A DNA stretch of 64,000 bases from Bifidobacterium ramosum (GTDB lineage Bacteria; Actinomycetota; Actinomycetes; Actinomycetales; Bifidobacteriaceae). Positions 34,968 through 43,599 of the stretch are shown piece after piece. The stretch covers positions 584,537-648,536 of the forward strand of contig NZ_WBSM01000001.1 of NCBI RefSeq assembly GCF_009299505.1, written 5' to 3'. Made by a program: the position numbers and the translations under genes. Numbering within the stretch: position 1 is the first letter of the stretch; each line of letters opens with the position of its first letter. The notes beneath the pieces are model-generated. The model did not search any database. It was not told where the DNA came from and worked only from the letters and a program-made list of their open reading frames with translations.

Positions 34968-35921
34968 CTACCGCGCGATGAGCATGTAGACGATCTGCAC
35001 GACGATCATGACGAGCGCCGGCAGCACCTGGTTCTTGATCACGCCCATGCGGTCCTTCATGTCGAGCATGGCGACGGGCACGATGTTGAAGTTCGCGGCC
35101 ATCGGCGTCATCAGCGTGCCGCAGTAGCCGCAGGTGAGCGCGAGGATGCCGATCACGGCCGGGTCGGCGCCGTAGGCGAGCACGAACGGCGCGCCGATGC
35201 CGACGGTCATCACGGTGATCGCGGCGAACGCGTTGCCCATGATCATGGTGAACAGCATCATGCCGATCGCGAACACGATGATGCCGACCGTCACGTTGCC
35301 CTTCGGAATCACGCCGCCGACCAGTTTGGCGATCACGTCGCCCACGCCGGCCGCGGTGAAGATCGCGCCGAGGCTGGCAAGCAGCATCGGCAGCATGCAC
35401 AGCGCGCCCATCGCCGACAGCAGCCGTTCGGAGTCGTTGAGGAACACCTGCGGCTTGTTGTCGCGCGAGTACGCGTACAGGATGACCGCGGCGATCATCA
35501 CGCCGATGCAGCAGCCGGTCAACGCGCTGATGGACGGGATGAGCGCGCCGATGATCGCGAACACGCCGAGGCAGAGCGCGGGCACGAAGATCTTCATGCC
35601 GATGCGCTTGAAGTTCGCGGCGACCTCGGATTCGGTGGGTGCGCTCTGGTCGGACGCGGTGCCCTTGCGCACCTGCTTGAAGATCGCGGGGATGATCATG
35701 ACGATGATGAGCACGCCGTCCGCGATGGCCGGGATCCACCGGCCGAACGCGATGACGATGCCGAGCGCGGTCCAGAAGACGAACGTGCCGTAGCGCGCCT
35801 TGTTGGTCGTGTCGCGCAGGTTGCGCACGCCCGCGTACACGGACATGAATCCCATGAAGATGTAGAAGACCTCGAGGATCTTCGTGCCGACGGTCACGGT
35901 CGGGTCCATGAAGAACTGCAT
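34968..35921 (-). CDS. 5-oxoproline transporter, DUF979 family subunit
   Basis: 317 residues with eight or nine predicted membrane helices throughout, and conserved segments MQFFMDPTVTVG..., LTCGYCGTLMTPMAANFN and NAFAAITVMTVGIGAPF. DUF979 proteins occur next to DUF969 and pcp genes and are named as one subunit of a 5-oxoproline transporter; direct biochemical support is limited. The start is 1 nt after the DUF969 stop, so synthesis is coupled. Confidence 0.88.
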   Translation of the reverse strand: MQFFMDPTVTVGTKILEVFYIFMGFMSVYAGVRNLRDTTNKARYGTFVFWTALGIVIAFGRWIPAIADGVLIIVMIIPAIFKQVRKGTASDQSAPTESEVAANFKRIGMKIFVPALCLGVFAIIGALIPSISALTGCCIGVMIAAVILYAYSRDNKPQVFLNDSERLLSAMGALCMLPMLLASLGAIFTAAGVGDVIAKLVGGVIPKGNVTVGIIVFAIGMMLFTMIMGNAFAAITVMTVGIGAPFVLAYGADPAVIGILALTCGYCGTLMTPMAANFNIVPVAMLDMKDRMGVIKNQVLPALVMIVVQIVYMLIAR

Positions 35922-35922
35922 G

Positions 35923-36648
35923 TCACGCCTCCTTGCCTGCGGTCGCGGCGGCGACCGTCTTGCCGCCGTCCGTCGCGTCGCCGTAGTACTTCCTGCGCAG
36001 TCGCGCGTCCTTGACGATGTAGTAGACGGCGGCCACGCCGACTGCGATCACCGCGACCGGGATCTCGATGACGGCCATGCGCAGCAGGTCGACGTCGTAG
36101 CCGAGCGGCTTCATCGTGGACTGCACGAGCAGCGCGCCGGCCGTGCCGACGAACAGCACCTGGCCGAAGAACCATGCGATGTTCTCCATGCCGGACGCCA
36201 TGCCCTTGAGCTCCTCCACGTATTCGTCCTTGGGCTCGTGGCCGGCCGCTTCGATCGCGCCGACGGCCATCGGCATGATGACGGGCCGCACGAAGCCGGC
36301 CACGCCGCCGAAGCTCACGTTGAACGCGGCGAACACGAGACGCATCACGCCGTAGATCGCGATGACCATGCCGGGCGTCGCGTTCCTCACCTTGCCGATG
36401 AGCTGCGCGGCGGCGGTCTTCAGACCGTTGCGTTCCAGCGTGCCGGTGACGAGCAGCACGATGATGAAGATCGCCATGCTGCGGTTGGATACGAACGACG
36501 TGCCAAGCGTGGTGAGGAATCCGTCGACGCCGATGCCGCCGACGAGGGCCGTCACCACGGCGGCCACGATGATGATGAGAATCGCGTCGAGCTTCAGTGC
36601 GAAGCCGACGATCACGATCGCGATTCCCAGAAGCACCAGATAATCCAT
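35923..36648 (-). CDS. 5-oxoproline transporter, DUF969 family subunit
   Basis: 241 residues with six or seven membrane helices and the family segment VFAAFNVSFGGVAGFVRPVIMPMAVGA. ATG 36648 follows AGGAGG at 8 nt. An upstream in-frame extension to 36756 is not needed. It is the first gene of the DUF969-DUF979-pcp operon, divergent from an ABC-F gene. The substrate assignment rests on genomic association with 5-oxoproline enzymes. Confidence 0.88.
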   Translation of the reverse strand: MDYLVLLGIAIVIVGFALKLDAILIIIVAAVVTALVGGIGVDGFLTTLGTSFVSNRSMAIFIIVLLVTGTLERNGLKTAAAQLIGKVRNATPGMVIAIYGVMRLVFAAFNVSFGGVAGFVRPVIMPMAVGAIEAAGHEPKDEYVEELKGMASGMENIAWFFGQVLFVGTAGALLVQSTMKPLGYDVDLLRMAVIEIPVAVIAVGVAAVYYIVKDARLRRKYYGDATDGGKTVAAATAGKEA

Positions 36649-36815
36649 GCCGGTGTACCTCCTGAAATGGTTGACTGTCCGTGCGCCGGTAATGCTCGTG
36701 GCACCGTTGCACGCTGCCCATCCAGTGTAATGCGTGAACCTTCGCCATGTCGTCACGCCACGGCGGATGGCCGCGAATCCGCGTGATCACCGTCCGCTGT
36801 TCGGCACCCCTTCGC

Positions 36816-36821
36816 TATAGT
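36816..36821 (+). promoter_or_regulatory. Possible -10 box for the ABC-F gene
   Basis: TATAGT about 110 nt upstream of the ATG at 36933, with no recognisable -35 at the normal distance. A leader of this length would allow cis regulation. Confidence 0.35.
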
Positions 36822-36932
36822 GGACGGTTGGACTTTGCCTGCCGCGCGACATGCGGGCGGGCGCATGACGAGACGCGGATGCAACGCGACGGATACGACG
36901 ACGCGACGAACGAGAAGGACGGACTGACAGGC

Positions 36933-38534
36933 ATGGCCATCGAAGCGCAGGGACTTGAGATTCAGATCGGGGCGCGCACGCTCCTGCACCCGACCGACTT
37001 CCATGTGGCCAAGGGCGACAAGATCGGTCTGGTCGGCCGCAACGGCGCCGGCAAGACCACGCTGACGCGCGTTATCACCGGCGACATGCTGCCGTCCGCC
37101 GGCAAGGTGCGCGTCTCCGGCAAGCTTGGCTATCTGCCGCAGGATACGCATGCCGCCGACCAGACGCAAACCGCGCTTGACCGCATGATGAGCGCGCGCG
37201 ACATCGCGACGATCATCGCACGCATGCGCAAATGCGAGAAGGAGATGACCGACCCGGATCCGGACGTGATGACGCGCGCGATGAACCGGTACGACAAGAT
37301 CATGCAGGATTTCGACAAGGCCGGCGGCTACGCGGCGCAGTCCGAGGCGATCGCGATGGCCGACAGCCTCGGCCTGCCGCAGGACGTGATGAACCGCGAG
37401 CTGGGCACCCTGTCCGGCGGCCAGCGACGCCGCATCGAACTGGCCCGTATCCTCTTCTCCGACGCGGACACGTTGATCCTCGACGAGCCGACCAACCATT
37501 TGGACGCCGATTCGATCGAATGGCTGCGCGGGTTTTTGAAGAAGTTCGAAGGCGGATTCCTCGTGATCTCCCACTCGACCGAATTGCTGGACGAGGTCGT
37601 GAACAAGGTGTGGCATCTCGACGCGCAGCTCGGCCAGATCGACATGTACTCGCTCGGTTGGAAGGCGTACCTGCACCAGCGCGCCGTGGACGAGGAGCGT
37701 CGCCGTCGCGAACGCGAAGTCGCCGAGAAGAAGGCCGAACGGCTTATGAAGCAGGGCATCCGCCTGCACGCGAAGGCCACCAAGGCCGTCGCCGCGCAGA
37801 ACATGATGCGCCGCGCAGAACGGCTCCTCGAAAACACGTCCGAGGCGCAGAAGAAGGAGAAGGTCGCCGACATCCGCTTCCCCGAACCCGCGCCCTGCGG
37901 CCGCACGCCGATCATGGCAAAGGACATCTCCAAGGCGTACGGTTCCAACATCGTGTTCGCCGGCGTGAACCTCGCCGTCGACAAGGGTTCGCGCGTGGTC
38001 ATCCTCGGCTACAACGGCGCCGGCAAGACCACCACGCTGCGCTTGCTCGCGCACATCGAACAGCCCGACACGGGCACGGTCGAATACGGCCACGGCTGCA
38101 AGATCGGCTACTTCGCGCAGGAGCACGACACGCTCGACCTCAACGCCACCGTGCTTGAGAACCTCACCCACGTCGCCCCGGAATTGAATGACACGCAGGC
38201 GCGATCCATCCTCGGCTCGTTCCTGTTCTCCGGCGACGACGCGCTCAAGCCCGCCCGCGTGCTCTCCGGCGGCGAGAAGACGCGACTCGCGCTCGCCACG
38301 CTGGTTACTTCGCGCGCGAACGTGCTGCTGCTCGACGAGCCGACCAACAACCTCGACCCGGCGTCGCGCGACGAGATCCTCAAGGCCATTGCCAAGTACG
38401 AGGGCGCGATCGTGCTCGTCACCCACGACGAGGGCGCGGTGCAGGCGCTCAATCCGGAGCGTGTGCTGCTCATGCCCGACGGCGACGAGGATTTGTGGAA
38501 CGACAGCTATCTGGAGCTTGTCGCCGAGGAGTGA
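36933..38534 (+). CDS. ABC-F family ATPase, translational type
   Basis: 533 residues, two ABC domains without membrane helices. NBD1: GRNGAGKTT, LSGGQRRRIELAR, TLILDEPTNHLD. NBD2: GYNGAGKTT, LSGGEKTRLALATL, VLLLDEPTNNLD. The linker (about 240-310) is Arg/Lys/Glu-rich with KKAERLMKQGIRLHAKATKAVAAQNMMRRAERLL, the P-site tRNA interaction motif seen in ribosome-acting ABC-F proteins. It is probably a housekeeping member of the Uup/EttA class acting on ribosomes, not a pump. ATG 36933 starts the conserved domain. Confidence 0.92.
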   Translation: MAIEAQGLEIQIGARTLLHPTDFHVAKGDKIGLVGRNGAGKTTLTRVITGDMLPSAGKVRVSGKLGYLPQDTHAADQTQTALDRMMSARDIATIIARMRKCEKEMTDPDPDVMTRAMNRYDKIMQDFDKAGGYAAQSEAIAMADSLGLPQDVMNRELGTLSGGQRRRIELARILFSDADTLILDEPTNHLDADSIEWLRGFLKKFEGGFLVISHSTELLDEVVNKVWHLDAQLGQIDMYSLGWKAYLHQRAVDEERRRREREVAEKKAERLMKQGIRLHAKATKAVAAQNMMRRAERLLENTSEAQKKEKVADIRFPEPAPCGRTPIMAKDISKAYGSNIVFAGVNLAVDKGSRVVILGYNGAGKTTTLRLLAHIEQPDTGTVEYGHGCKIGYFAQEHDTLDLNATVLENLTHVAPELNDTQARSILGSFLFSGDDALKPARVLSGGEKTRLALATLVTSRANVLLLDEPTNNLDPASRDEILKAIAKYEGAIVLVTHDEGAVQALNPERVLLMPDGDEDLWNDSYLELVAEE

Positions 38535-38598
38535 TTCCCGGTCCCCGATGCTCCTACAATGTGTGGTGTTTCAACACATCATGGGCAAGAGGGGAATC

Positions 38599-39630
38599 AT
38601 GAGCGAAACACAGGGCCGGATCGCGTCCGGCGAGGGCGAAACCATCCAACAGCAGGCCAAACATGCGGGAGCCGCCGTCAAGGCGGCGCTCGCCGCGAAC
38701 ATCGGCGTCGCCGTCGCCAAACTGTGCGCGGCCGTATTCACCGGATCATCGGCCATGCTGTCCGAATCCGTGCATTCGATCGCCGACTGCTCGAACGAGA
38801 TCGTTCTCATGATCGGCGGCCGCTTCTCGAAGCATCGCACCGACGGCGACCATCCGTTCGGCCTGTACCGCGCGAAATACCTCGCGTCGTTCGTCGTCGC
38901 CACGCTGCTGTTCTTCGTCGGCGGTTTCTTCTCCACTTCCGAGGCGGTCAAGAAGATCGTCGCCGTCATCGCCGATCCCACGTTGCGCGACGCCAACCGG
39001 ATGGAACTGACGGCCGCGCTCGTCGTGGTCGCGGTCAGCGCCTGCCTCGAAGGCTACGGCCTGCATTCGAGCGTCAAGGAGGCGAACGAGCGCATGACGC
39101 GCACGCGCACGCCGCACATGGGCGTCTTCCGGTTCTGGCGGCGCACCAAGTCGGCCGAACTCGCCTCCGTCATCATGGAGGACACGCTCGCACTGATCGG
39201 CCTCTCGTTCGCCGGCGCCGGCATCGGATTGGCGATCGTGCTCGACGACGAGCTGTGGGATGCGATCGGCGGTCTGATGGTCGGCCTCGTGCTGATCGCC
39301 GGTTCGCTGCTGCTCGCGTTCAAGTCCGGCTCGCTGCTGCTCGGCGAGACCGTCGACCAGGTGACCCGTGACGAGATCGTCGCCGCGGTCACGTCGACGC
39401 CCGGCGTGAACCGGCTGCTCAACATGCAGACGATTCACATGTCCGAGGACGACATCCTGCTGTGTCTCAAGGTCGAGACGTCGAAGCTCGACCGCGACTA
39501 CGACGTGGAGACGGTCGACAAGATCGAACGCTCGGTGCGCGGCGCGCTGCCGTGGTACCGGTTCGAAATCTACGTAGAACCTGACGTCTTCCGCCCGGAG
39601 GCACACCGCGGCGCGTCGGCGCGCGCCTAA
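38599..39630 (+). CDS. Cation diffusion facilitator family transporter
   Basis: 343 residues. Six membrane helices; the first site motif is SESVHSIADCSNEIVL (S/D-x-x-x-D type, with His and Asp metal ligands) and the second DAIGGLMVGL with Asp. GDHPFGLYRAKYLASF between helices 2 and 3 is diagnostic. A cytoplasmic C-terminal domain (VTSTPGVNRLLNMQTIHM...) completes it. It exports divalent metal such as Zn, Co, Fe or Mn by proton antiport. ATG 38599 is chosen next to GAGGGG; ATG 38581 in frame would add six residues. Confidence 0.9.
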   Translation: MSETQGRIASGEGETIQQQAKHAGAAVKAALAANIGVAVAKLCAAVFTGSSAMLSESVHSIADCSNEIVLMIGGRFSKHRTDGDHPFGLYRAKYLASFVVATLLFFVGGFFSTSEAVKKIVAVIADPTLRDANRMELTAALVVVAVSACLEGYGLHSSVKEANERMTRTRTPHMGVFRFWRRTKSAELASVIMEDTLALIGLSFAGAGIGLAIVLDDELWDAIGGLMVGLVLIAGSLLLAFKSGSLLLGETVDQVTRDEIVAAVTSTPGVNRLLNMQTIHMSEDDILLCLKVETSKLDRDYDVETVDKIERSVRGALPWYRFEIYVEPDVFRPEAHRGASARA

Positions 39631-39768
39631 GCATGGTCGACGCAACGACATGATTCCATCCGCAGGGAAATGGACTCCCGCGGGTGCCGTCGTTCGGGTT
39701 GCGGTAAGGTTACGCAACGTATCAACCGAATCGCAATGCGCAACCGATGCGCAAGATCGTGAGGAACC

Positions 39769-40896
39769 ATGGCATATTCGCACAACGCGCCGTTCCGCGC
39801 CGACGTCGTCGGCAGCTACCTGCGTCCTGCCGAACTCAAGGCCGCCCGTGCCGACTATGAGGCCGGCAGGATCGACGCCGCCGCGCTCAAGGCCGTCGAG
39901 AACCGGTGCATCACCGAGCTCGTCGCCAAGCAGAAGGCCGCCGGGCTGCACGTCATCACCGACGGCGAGTTCCGCCGCGGCTGGTGGCATCTCGACTGCA
40001 TGTGGGGCTTCGCCGGCGTGGAGAAGGTCGCCATCGACCAAGGCTACGTGTTCCACGACGAGGTGACCCGCGCCGAATCCGCCCGCCTGTCCGGCAAGAT
40101 CGCGTTCGACGGCACGCACCCGTTCGTCGACCATTTCAAGTTCCTCAAGACTTTCGAGGATGACACGGTCGTGGCCCGCCAGACCATCCCCTCCCCCTCG
40201 CAGCTGTACGCCGAGCTGTTCCGCCCGGAGAACATCGCATCCGTGCACGAGTTCTACGGCGATGACCAGGCCGCCTACGACCATCTGGCCGACGACACGG
40301 CCGCCGCGTTCCACGGCCTGATCATGGCCCTGTACGAGGCCGGCTGCCGCAACGTGCAGCTCGACGACTGCACGTGGGGTATGTTCTGCGATCCGAACTT
40401 CAACAGCCACTACACCCCCGAGGAGTTCGCCGCCATGCAGGAGCAGTACGCGGCGATGAACAACGCGGCGATCGCCGACCTGCCGGCCGACCTCGTCATC
40501 ACCACGCACGACTGCCGCGGCAACTACCATTCGACGTGGGCGTCCGCCGGCGGCTACTCGGTCGTAGCCGACGTGCTGTTCGGCAAGGAAAACGTGGCCG
40601 CGTACTATCTCGAGTTCGACGACGACCGTTCCGGCGATTTCGCCCCGCTCGCCAAGGTCACGGGAGACAAGAAGGTCGTGCTCGGCCTGATCACGTCGAA
40701 GAAGCCAGAACTGGAGGATCCCGAGGTCATCAAGGCGCGCATCGCCGAGGCCGCGCAGTACGTGCCGCTCGATCGCCTGTGCCTGTCCACCCAGTGCGGC
40801 TTCGCCTCCACCGAGGAGGGCAACAAGCTCACCGAGGAACAGCAGTGGGCCAAGATCGCGCTCGTCCAGTCCATCGCCAAGGAGGTCTGGGGCTGA
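39769..40896 (+). CDS. MetE C-terminal-like methyltransferase (cobalamin-independent methionine synthase II family)
   Basis: 375 residues, half the size of MetE and matching only its catalytic C-terminal barrel, as in YxjG/YxjH proteins. Visible landmarks are FRADVVGSYLRP at the N-terminus, ITDGEFRRGWWHLD, QLDDCTWGMF, a metal-binding HDC (in ITTHDCRGNYH) and the downstream Cys in LSTQCGFAST. It probably methylates homocysteine or a related thiol using a one-carbon donor other than full MetE's. Start ATG follows GAGGAA. The 138-nt leader shows no riboswitch I can recognise. Confidence 0.88.
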   Translation: MAYSHNAPFRADVVGSYLRPAELKAARADYEAGRIDAAALKAVENRCITELVAKQKAAGLHVITDGEFRRGWWHLDCMWGFAGVEKVAIDQGYVFHDEVTRAESARLSGKIAFDGTHPFVDHFKFLKTFEDDTVVARQTIPSPSQLYAELFRPENIASVHEFYGDDQAAYDHLADDTAAAFHGLIMALYEAGCRNVQLDDCTWGMFCDPNFNSHYTPEEFAAMQEQYAAMNNAAIADLPADLVITTHDCRGNYHSTWASAGGYSVVADVLFGKENVAAYYLEFDDDRSGDFAPLAKVTGDKKVVLGLITSKKPELEDPEVIKARIAEAAQYVPLDRLCLSTQCGFASTEEGNKLTEEQQWAKIALVQSIAKEVWG

Positions 40897-40906
40897 GCAC
40901 GCTCCT

Positions 40907-41030
40907 CGTGGCGGAAAACGCTCGCTGAGACGTGTCTCAGCGAGCGTTTTCCGCCACGCACGACCACCCGTATATCCGCGTGGCGGTTTTCGCTCGCTGA
41001 CGGGCGCCTCAGCGAGCGAAAACCGCCACG
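40907..41030. repeat. Pair of 52-nt perfect hairpins, TGGCGG family, locus 1
   Basis: Hairpin one (40907-40958): 24-bp perfect stem starting CGTGGCGGAAAACGCTCG around a CGTG loop. Hairpin two (40979-41030): 22-bp perfect stem starting CGTGGCGGTTTTCGCTCG with an 8-nt loop. Each spans exactly 52 nt, 20 nt apart. The same two variants in the same order recur at 60498-60625. This locus is between convergent genes, so it could terminate both. Confidence 0.9.
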
Positions 41031-41093
41031 AGAGACGTTGTCGATCCTCTTGCGGAGCGGAGCTGACCGAGGGGATCGGTCCAGCCTCCCCGC

Positions 41094-41861
41094 CTACTCA
41101 CCGGCCTTCGCCGCCGCCTCATTGATGCAGCGGAGCGCGTTGAGCGTGCGCGGATAGCCGATGTACGGCATGCACTGCGAGACGACCGCGATCAGGAACG
41201 CCTTCTCGTTGCCGACCCTGAGATTCGCGCCCGCATGCGCGACCAGCTGCGGTTCGCAACCGCCCTGCGCCGCCAGGAAGCACAGCGTGATCATCTCGCG
41301 CTGGCGATGGTCCAGTCCGCCGCGCGTGTAGTAGTCTCCGAAGCAGTTGCCGGCCAGCCACTTGTTGATATGCCGCGTCTCCGCCGGACCGGAATGCGCG
41401 AAGCCGCGCATGTGCTCGCCGAAGATGTCGATCTGCGCCTTCTCCCCCGCGTCGGCGCGCGTCTCCGGCGTGGTGGTGGACTGCGGCGCGAGCGGCAATG
41501 CTATGTTCCTCGACTCGAACACCTCGTTGGTCTTCTTCAGGAACGGCAGTACACGCCCGAACCCGAGATAGGCGACCGCCTGATAGACGATCTCCTTGAC
41601 CTCGACCGGCGTGACGCCGGCGTCCAACGTCACCGGCAGCATCAGCTCGTAGTCGTCGAGTCCCTGGCACCCGATCAGCGTGGCGAGGATCGCCATCGCC
41701 CGTGTCTCGTCGTCCAGATCGGGATGGTTCGCCCCCGGCTCGTTGATCACCTCGTCGTACGCGAAGTTCGAGAAGAACTCCACGAATTCGGGATCGGTCT
41801 GGGCCAGCGTCTTGCCGCTGTTCCAGAACTTGTTCATTGCGTTGCGCAGTCCGTCGAACAT
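41094..41861 (-). CDS. Carboxymuconolactone decarboxylase family protein (two domains)
   Basis: 255 residues made of two CMD/AhpD-like domains: one at about 30-115 (MAILATLIGCQGLDDYELMLPVTLDAGVTPVEVKEIVYQA) and one at about 160-250 (REMITLCFLAAQGGCEPQLVAHAGANLRVG). It lacks the AhpD CxxC, so it is not an AhpD thiol peroxidase adaptor. The family covers decarboxylases and poorly defined enzymes. It ends in a hairpin region and is preceded by a MerR gene on the same strand, probably its regulator. Start follows GGAGCGATC. Confidence 0.88.
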   Translation of the reverse strand: MFDGLRNAMNKFWNSGKTLAQTDPEFVEFFSNFAYDEVINEPGANHPDLDDETRAMAILATLIGCQGLDDYELMLPVTLDAGVTPVEVKEIVYQAVAYLGFGRVLPFLKKTNEVFESRNIALPLAPQSTTTPETRADAGEKAQIDIFGEHMRGFAHSGPAETRHINKWLAGNCFGDYYTRGGLDHRQREMITLCFLAAQGGCEPQLVAHAGANLRVGNEKAFLIAVVSQCMPYIGYPRTLNALRCINEAAAKAGE

Positions 41862-41914
41862 GATCGCTCCTTACAGATCAGGGATTGGTTCGTATACGTG
41901 GATTCGCACGGCGG

Positions 41915-42388
41915 TCACTGTCCGGCCTTGCCGCCGACCTGCAGTCGCTTGACTTTCTCCACGATGTCGCGGTTCTCCTCGAGCAGCTGTTCCGCATCCC
42001 GTTCGCGGCCTTCGGCGATGGCGCGCCAGTACAGCGTCTTGAACGAGACGTACGCCTGCTGCATGCGGATGCTTTCGGCACGTGCAGCCAGCCGCAGCGA
42101 CTGGGCGTCGAGCAGTTCCATTTGCCGGCGTGCGCCCTCCGGACCGTCGAAGCGGTTCTTCAGATACTCGCGCATCGCGTCGATCGGCATGCCGGTGGCG
42201 GACAGGCAGGAGACGATGGAGATGGCTTCAAGGTCGTCGTCGGAGTAGGCGCGGTGGCCGGAGCTCGGGTCGCGGGCGATGGGGTCGATGATGCCGATCT
42301 GTTCGTAGTAGCGCAGCGTCGATTCGGGCAGGCCCGAGATCATCGATGCTTCGCGGATCGTGTGCCAGGTGGTGGTTGTGGTGCTCAT
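41915..42388 (-). CDS. MerR family transcriptional regulator
   Basis: 157 residues. N-terminal winged helix-turn-helix IREASMISGLPESTLRYYEQIGII (about 11-35), RDPSSGHRAYSDDDLEAI wing region, then a dimerisation coiled coil (about 85-150). No Cys-based metal site, so it senses something organic or redox-related. The MerR gene precedes the CMD-family gene by 53 nt, the usual arrangement of MerR regulators with CMD or aldo-keto reductase genes. A perfect 20-bp palindrome lies just upstream of its start. Confidence 0.9.
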   Translation of the reverse strand: MSTTTTTWHTIREASMISGLPESTLRYYEQIGIIDPIARDPSSGHRAYSDDDLEAISIVSCLSATGMPIDAMREYLKNRFDGPEGARRQMELLDAQSLRLAARAESIRMQQAYVSFKTLYWRAIAEGRERDAEQLLEENRDIVEKVKRLQVGGKAGQ

Positions 42389-42403
42389 GATTCGTACTCT
42401 AAA

Positions 42404-42423
42404 TACTTCAAGTACTTGAAGTA
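42404..42423. promoter_or_regulatory. Perfect 20-bp palindrome, probable MerR operator
   Basis: TACTTCAAGTACTTGAAGTA is a perfect 20-bp dyad, 15 nt upstream of the MerR start codon, in an AT-rich promoter-like setting. MerR proteins bind such dyads between stretched -35 and -10 elements. It is the likely autoregulatory site for the merR-CMD operon. Confidence 0.75.
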
Positions 42424-42479
42424 AATCGACGACACGCCAGTCGCCACTGCGGAAACCTTGGGAAACACACGATGCGATA

Positions 42480-42551
42480 TTTCATATGACATCGACTTAC
42501 ATATGAAACAGTATTATCCATATTTCATATGTAACTGAGTGTCATATGAAA
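42480..42551. promoter_or_regulatory. Two identical TTTCATATG/CATATGAAA dyads
   Basis: TTTCATATG at 42480-42488 with CATATGAAA at 42500-42508, and again at 42523-42531 with 42543-42551. Both dyads have exactly 11 nt between arms, and they repeat with a 43-nt period. The region is AT-rich in GC-rich surroundings. It lies upstream of merR and downstream of the TetR gene. Cooperative operator sites are the simplest reading; the cognate protein is unknown. Confidence 0.6.
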
Positions 42552-42693
42552 ATATACAGACAGTACCGCGCCCTACGAATGTGACGCGTGCATACAACAA
42601 AGGTCTCCGCCGCATCCGCAGACGGAGACCCCTCGACCGGTCGTCATCGCTTACTGATTGCCATCAACTGATCGGCGTCACCACCGACCGTCG

Positions 42694-43434
42694 TCACAGC
42701 AGCGCGCACGCGTCGGACGCGACCGACAGCAGCGTTCCAAGATCGGCATCGCCCGGCGTCGCACACCGTCGCTCCCACTCCAACAGCACCTCGACCGCGC
42801 CGGCGACCACCAACGTCACGGTCATCCGCAAGGCGAAATTCACATCGTCGCCTTGCGCATCCCGCCCCACGCGGCCATCGCCGCGCCGATCATCGCCGGC
42901 CACCATCCGCACGACCGCATCCGTCCACTGCGGGATGCGCGCATACAGTCCGGCCGTCAATGTGGCATCCGACCGCACGACACGCAGCCATGCCATCAAC
43001 CCGTCCGCCTGCGCCTGACTGATCGCGCCGAAGGTCCCGGAAGCGACATGACGCGCCAGCTCGGCCGCGGATGTCGCAGCGTTCGCCGACGATACGACAC
43101 GACGCAACGCGGCGAACGGTTCGCCGTCGAGGTCGAATCCGAAGATCAGATCCTCCTTCGCGGGAAAATACCGGAACAGCGTGATCGTCGACACCCCGGC
43201 CTCATCCGCGATCCGGCGCACGGTCACCGCCGCATACCCGTGCTGCGCGAACAGCCGCATCGCGGTCTCGCGTATCGTCCGCCGCGTCTCGTCGCGTTTG
43301 CGCCGCTGCCATCGCATCCGGGTCGCCGTCGCCTTCAACGAGATGCCGCGCTGGTCAAGCAACGTCCGAGAACCTCCGCCCGAGCGCCGCCCCTCCGCTT
43401 CACGCTCCACTCCCCCACCGAGCCGGTCCGCCAT
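42694..43434 (-). CDS. TetR family transcriptional regulator
   Basis: 246 residues. Helix-turn-helix at about 52-98 (RRTIRETAMRLFAQHGYAAVTVRRIADEAGVSTITLFRYFPAKEDLIF), then an all-helical ligand domain. An N-terminal extension of about 40 residues rich in Gly and Arg is unusual; ATG 43434 has GAGGAG upstream, so it is probably real. An internal ATG would give about 207 residues. No efflux gene is adjacent on the same strand, so its target is unclear. Confidence 0.85.
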   Translation of the reverse strand: MADRLGGGVEREAEGRRSGGGSRTLLDQRGISLKATATRMRWQRRKRDETRRTIRETAMRLFAQHGYAAVTVRRIADEAGVSTITLFRYFPAKEDLIFGFDLDGEPFAALRRVVSSANAATSAAELARHVASGTFGAISQAQADGLMAWLRVVRSDATLTAGLYARIPQWTDAVVRMVAGDDRRGDGRVGRDAQGDDVNFALRMTVTLVVAGAVEVLLEWERRCATPGDADLGTLLSVASDACALL

Positions 43435-43599
43435 CGAAACTCCTCACGTTCCCAACACCATGCGCATATGCGTCCCATTGTAAAACCGGCACGCCGCTCG
43501 CAGCGTAAGCACAGCCGACCGGCGGGAACACGGGTAAAGTAGTGCAGACAGAAGCGGTTCGCCGCGCACTCACACGATTCACACAAGGGGGTTGGCATC

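Noticed and set aside
39631..39768. SAM or cobalamin riboswitch upstream of the MetE-like gene
   Set aside because: The 138-nt leader is too short and lacks recognisable conserved cores of these riboswitches.
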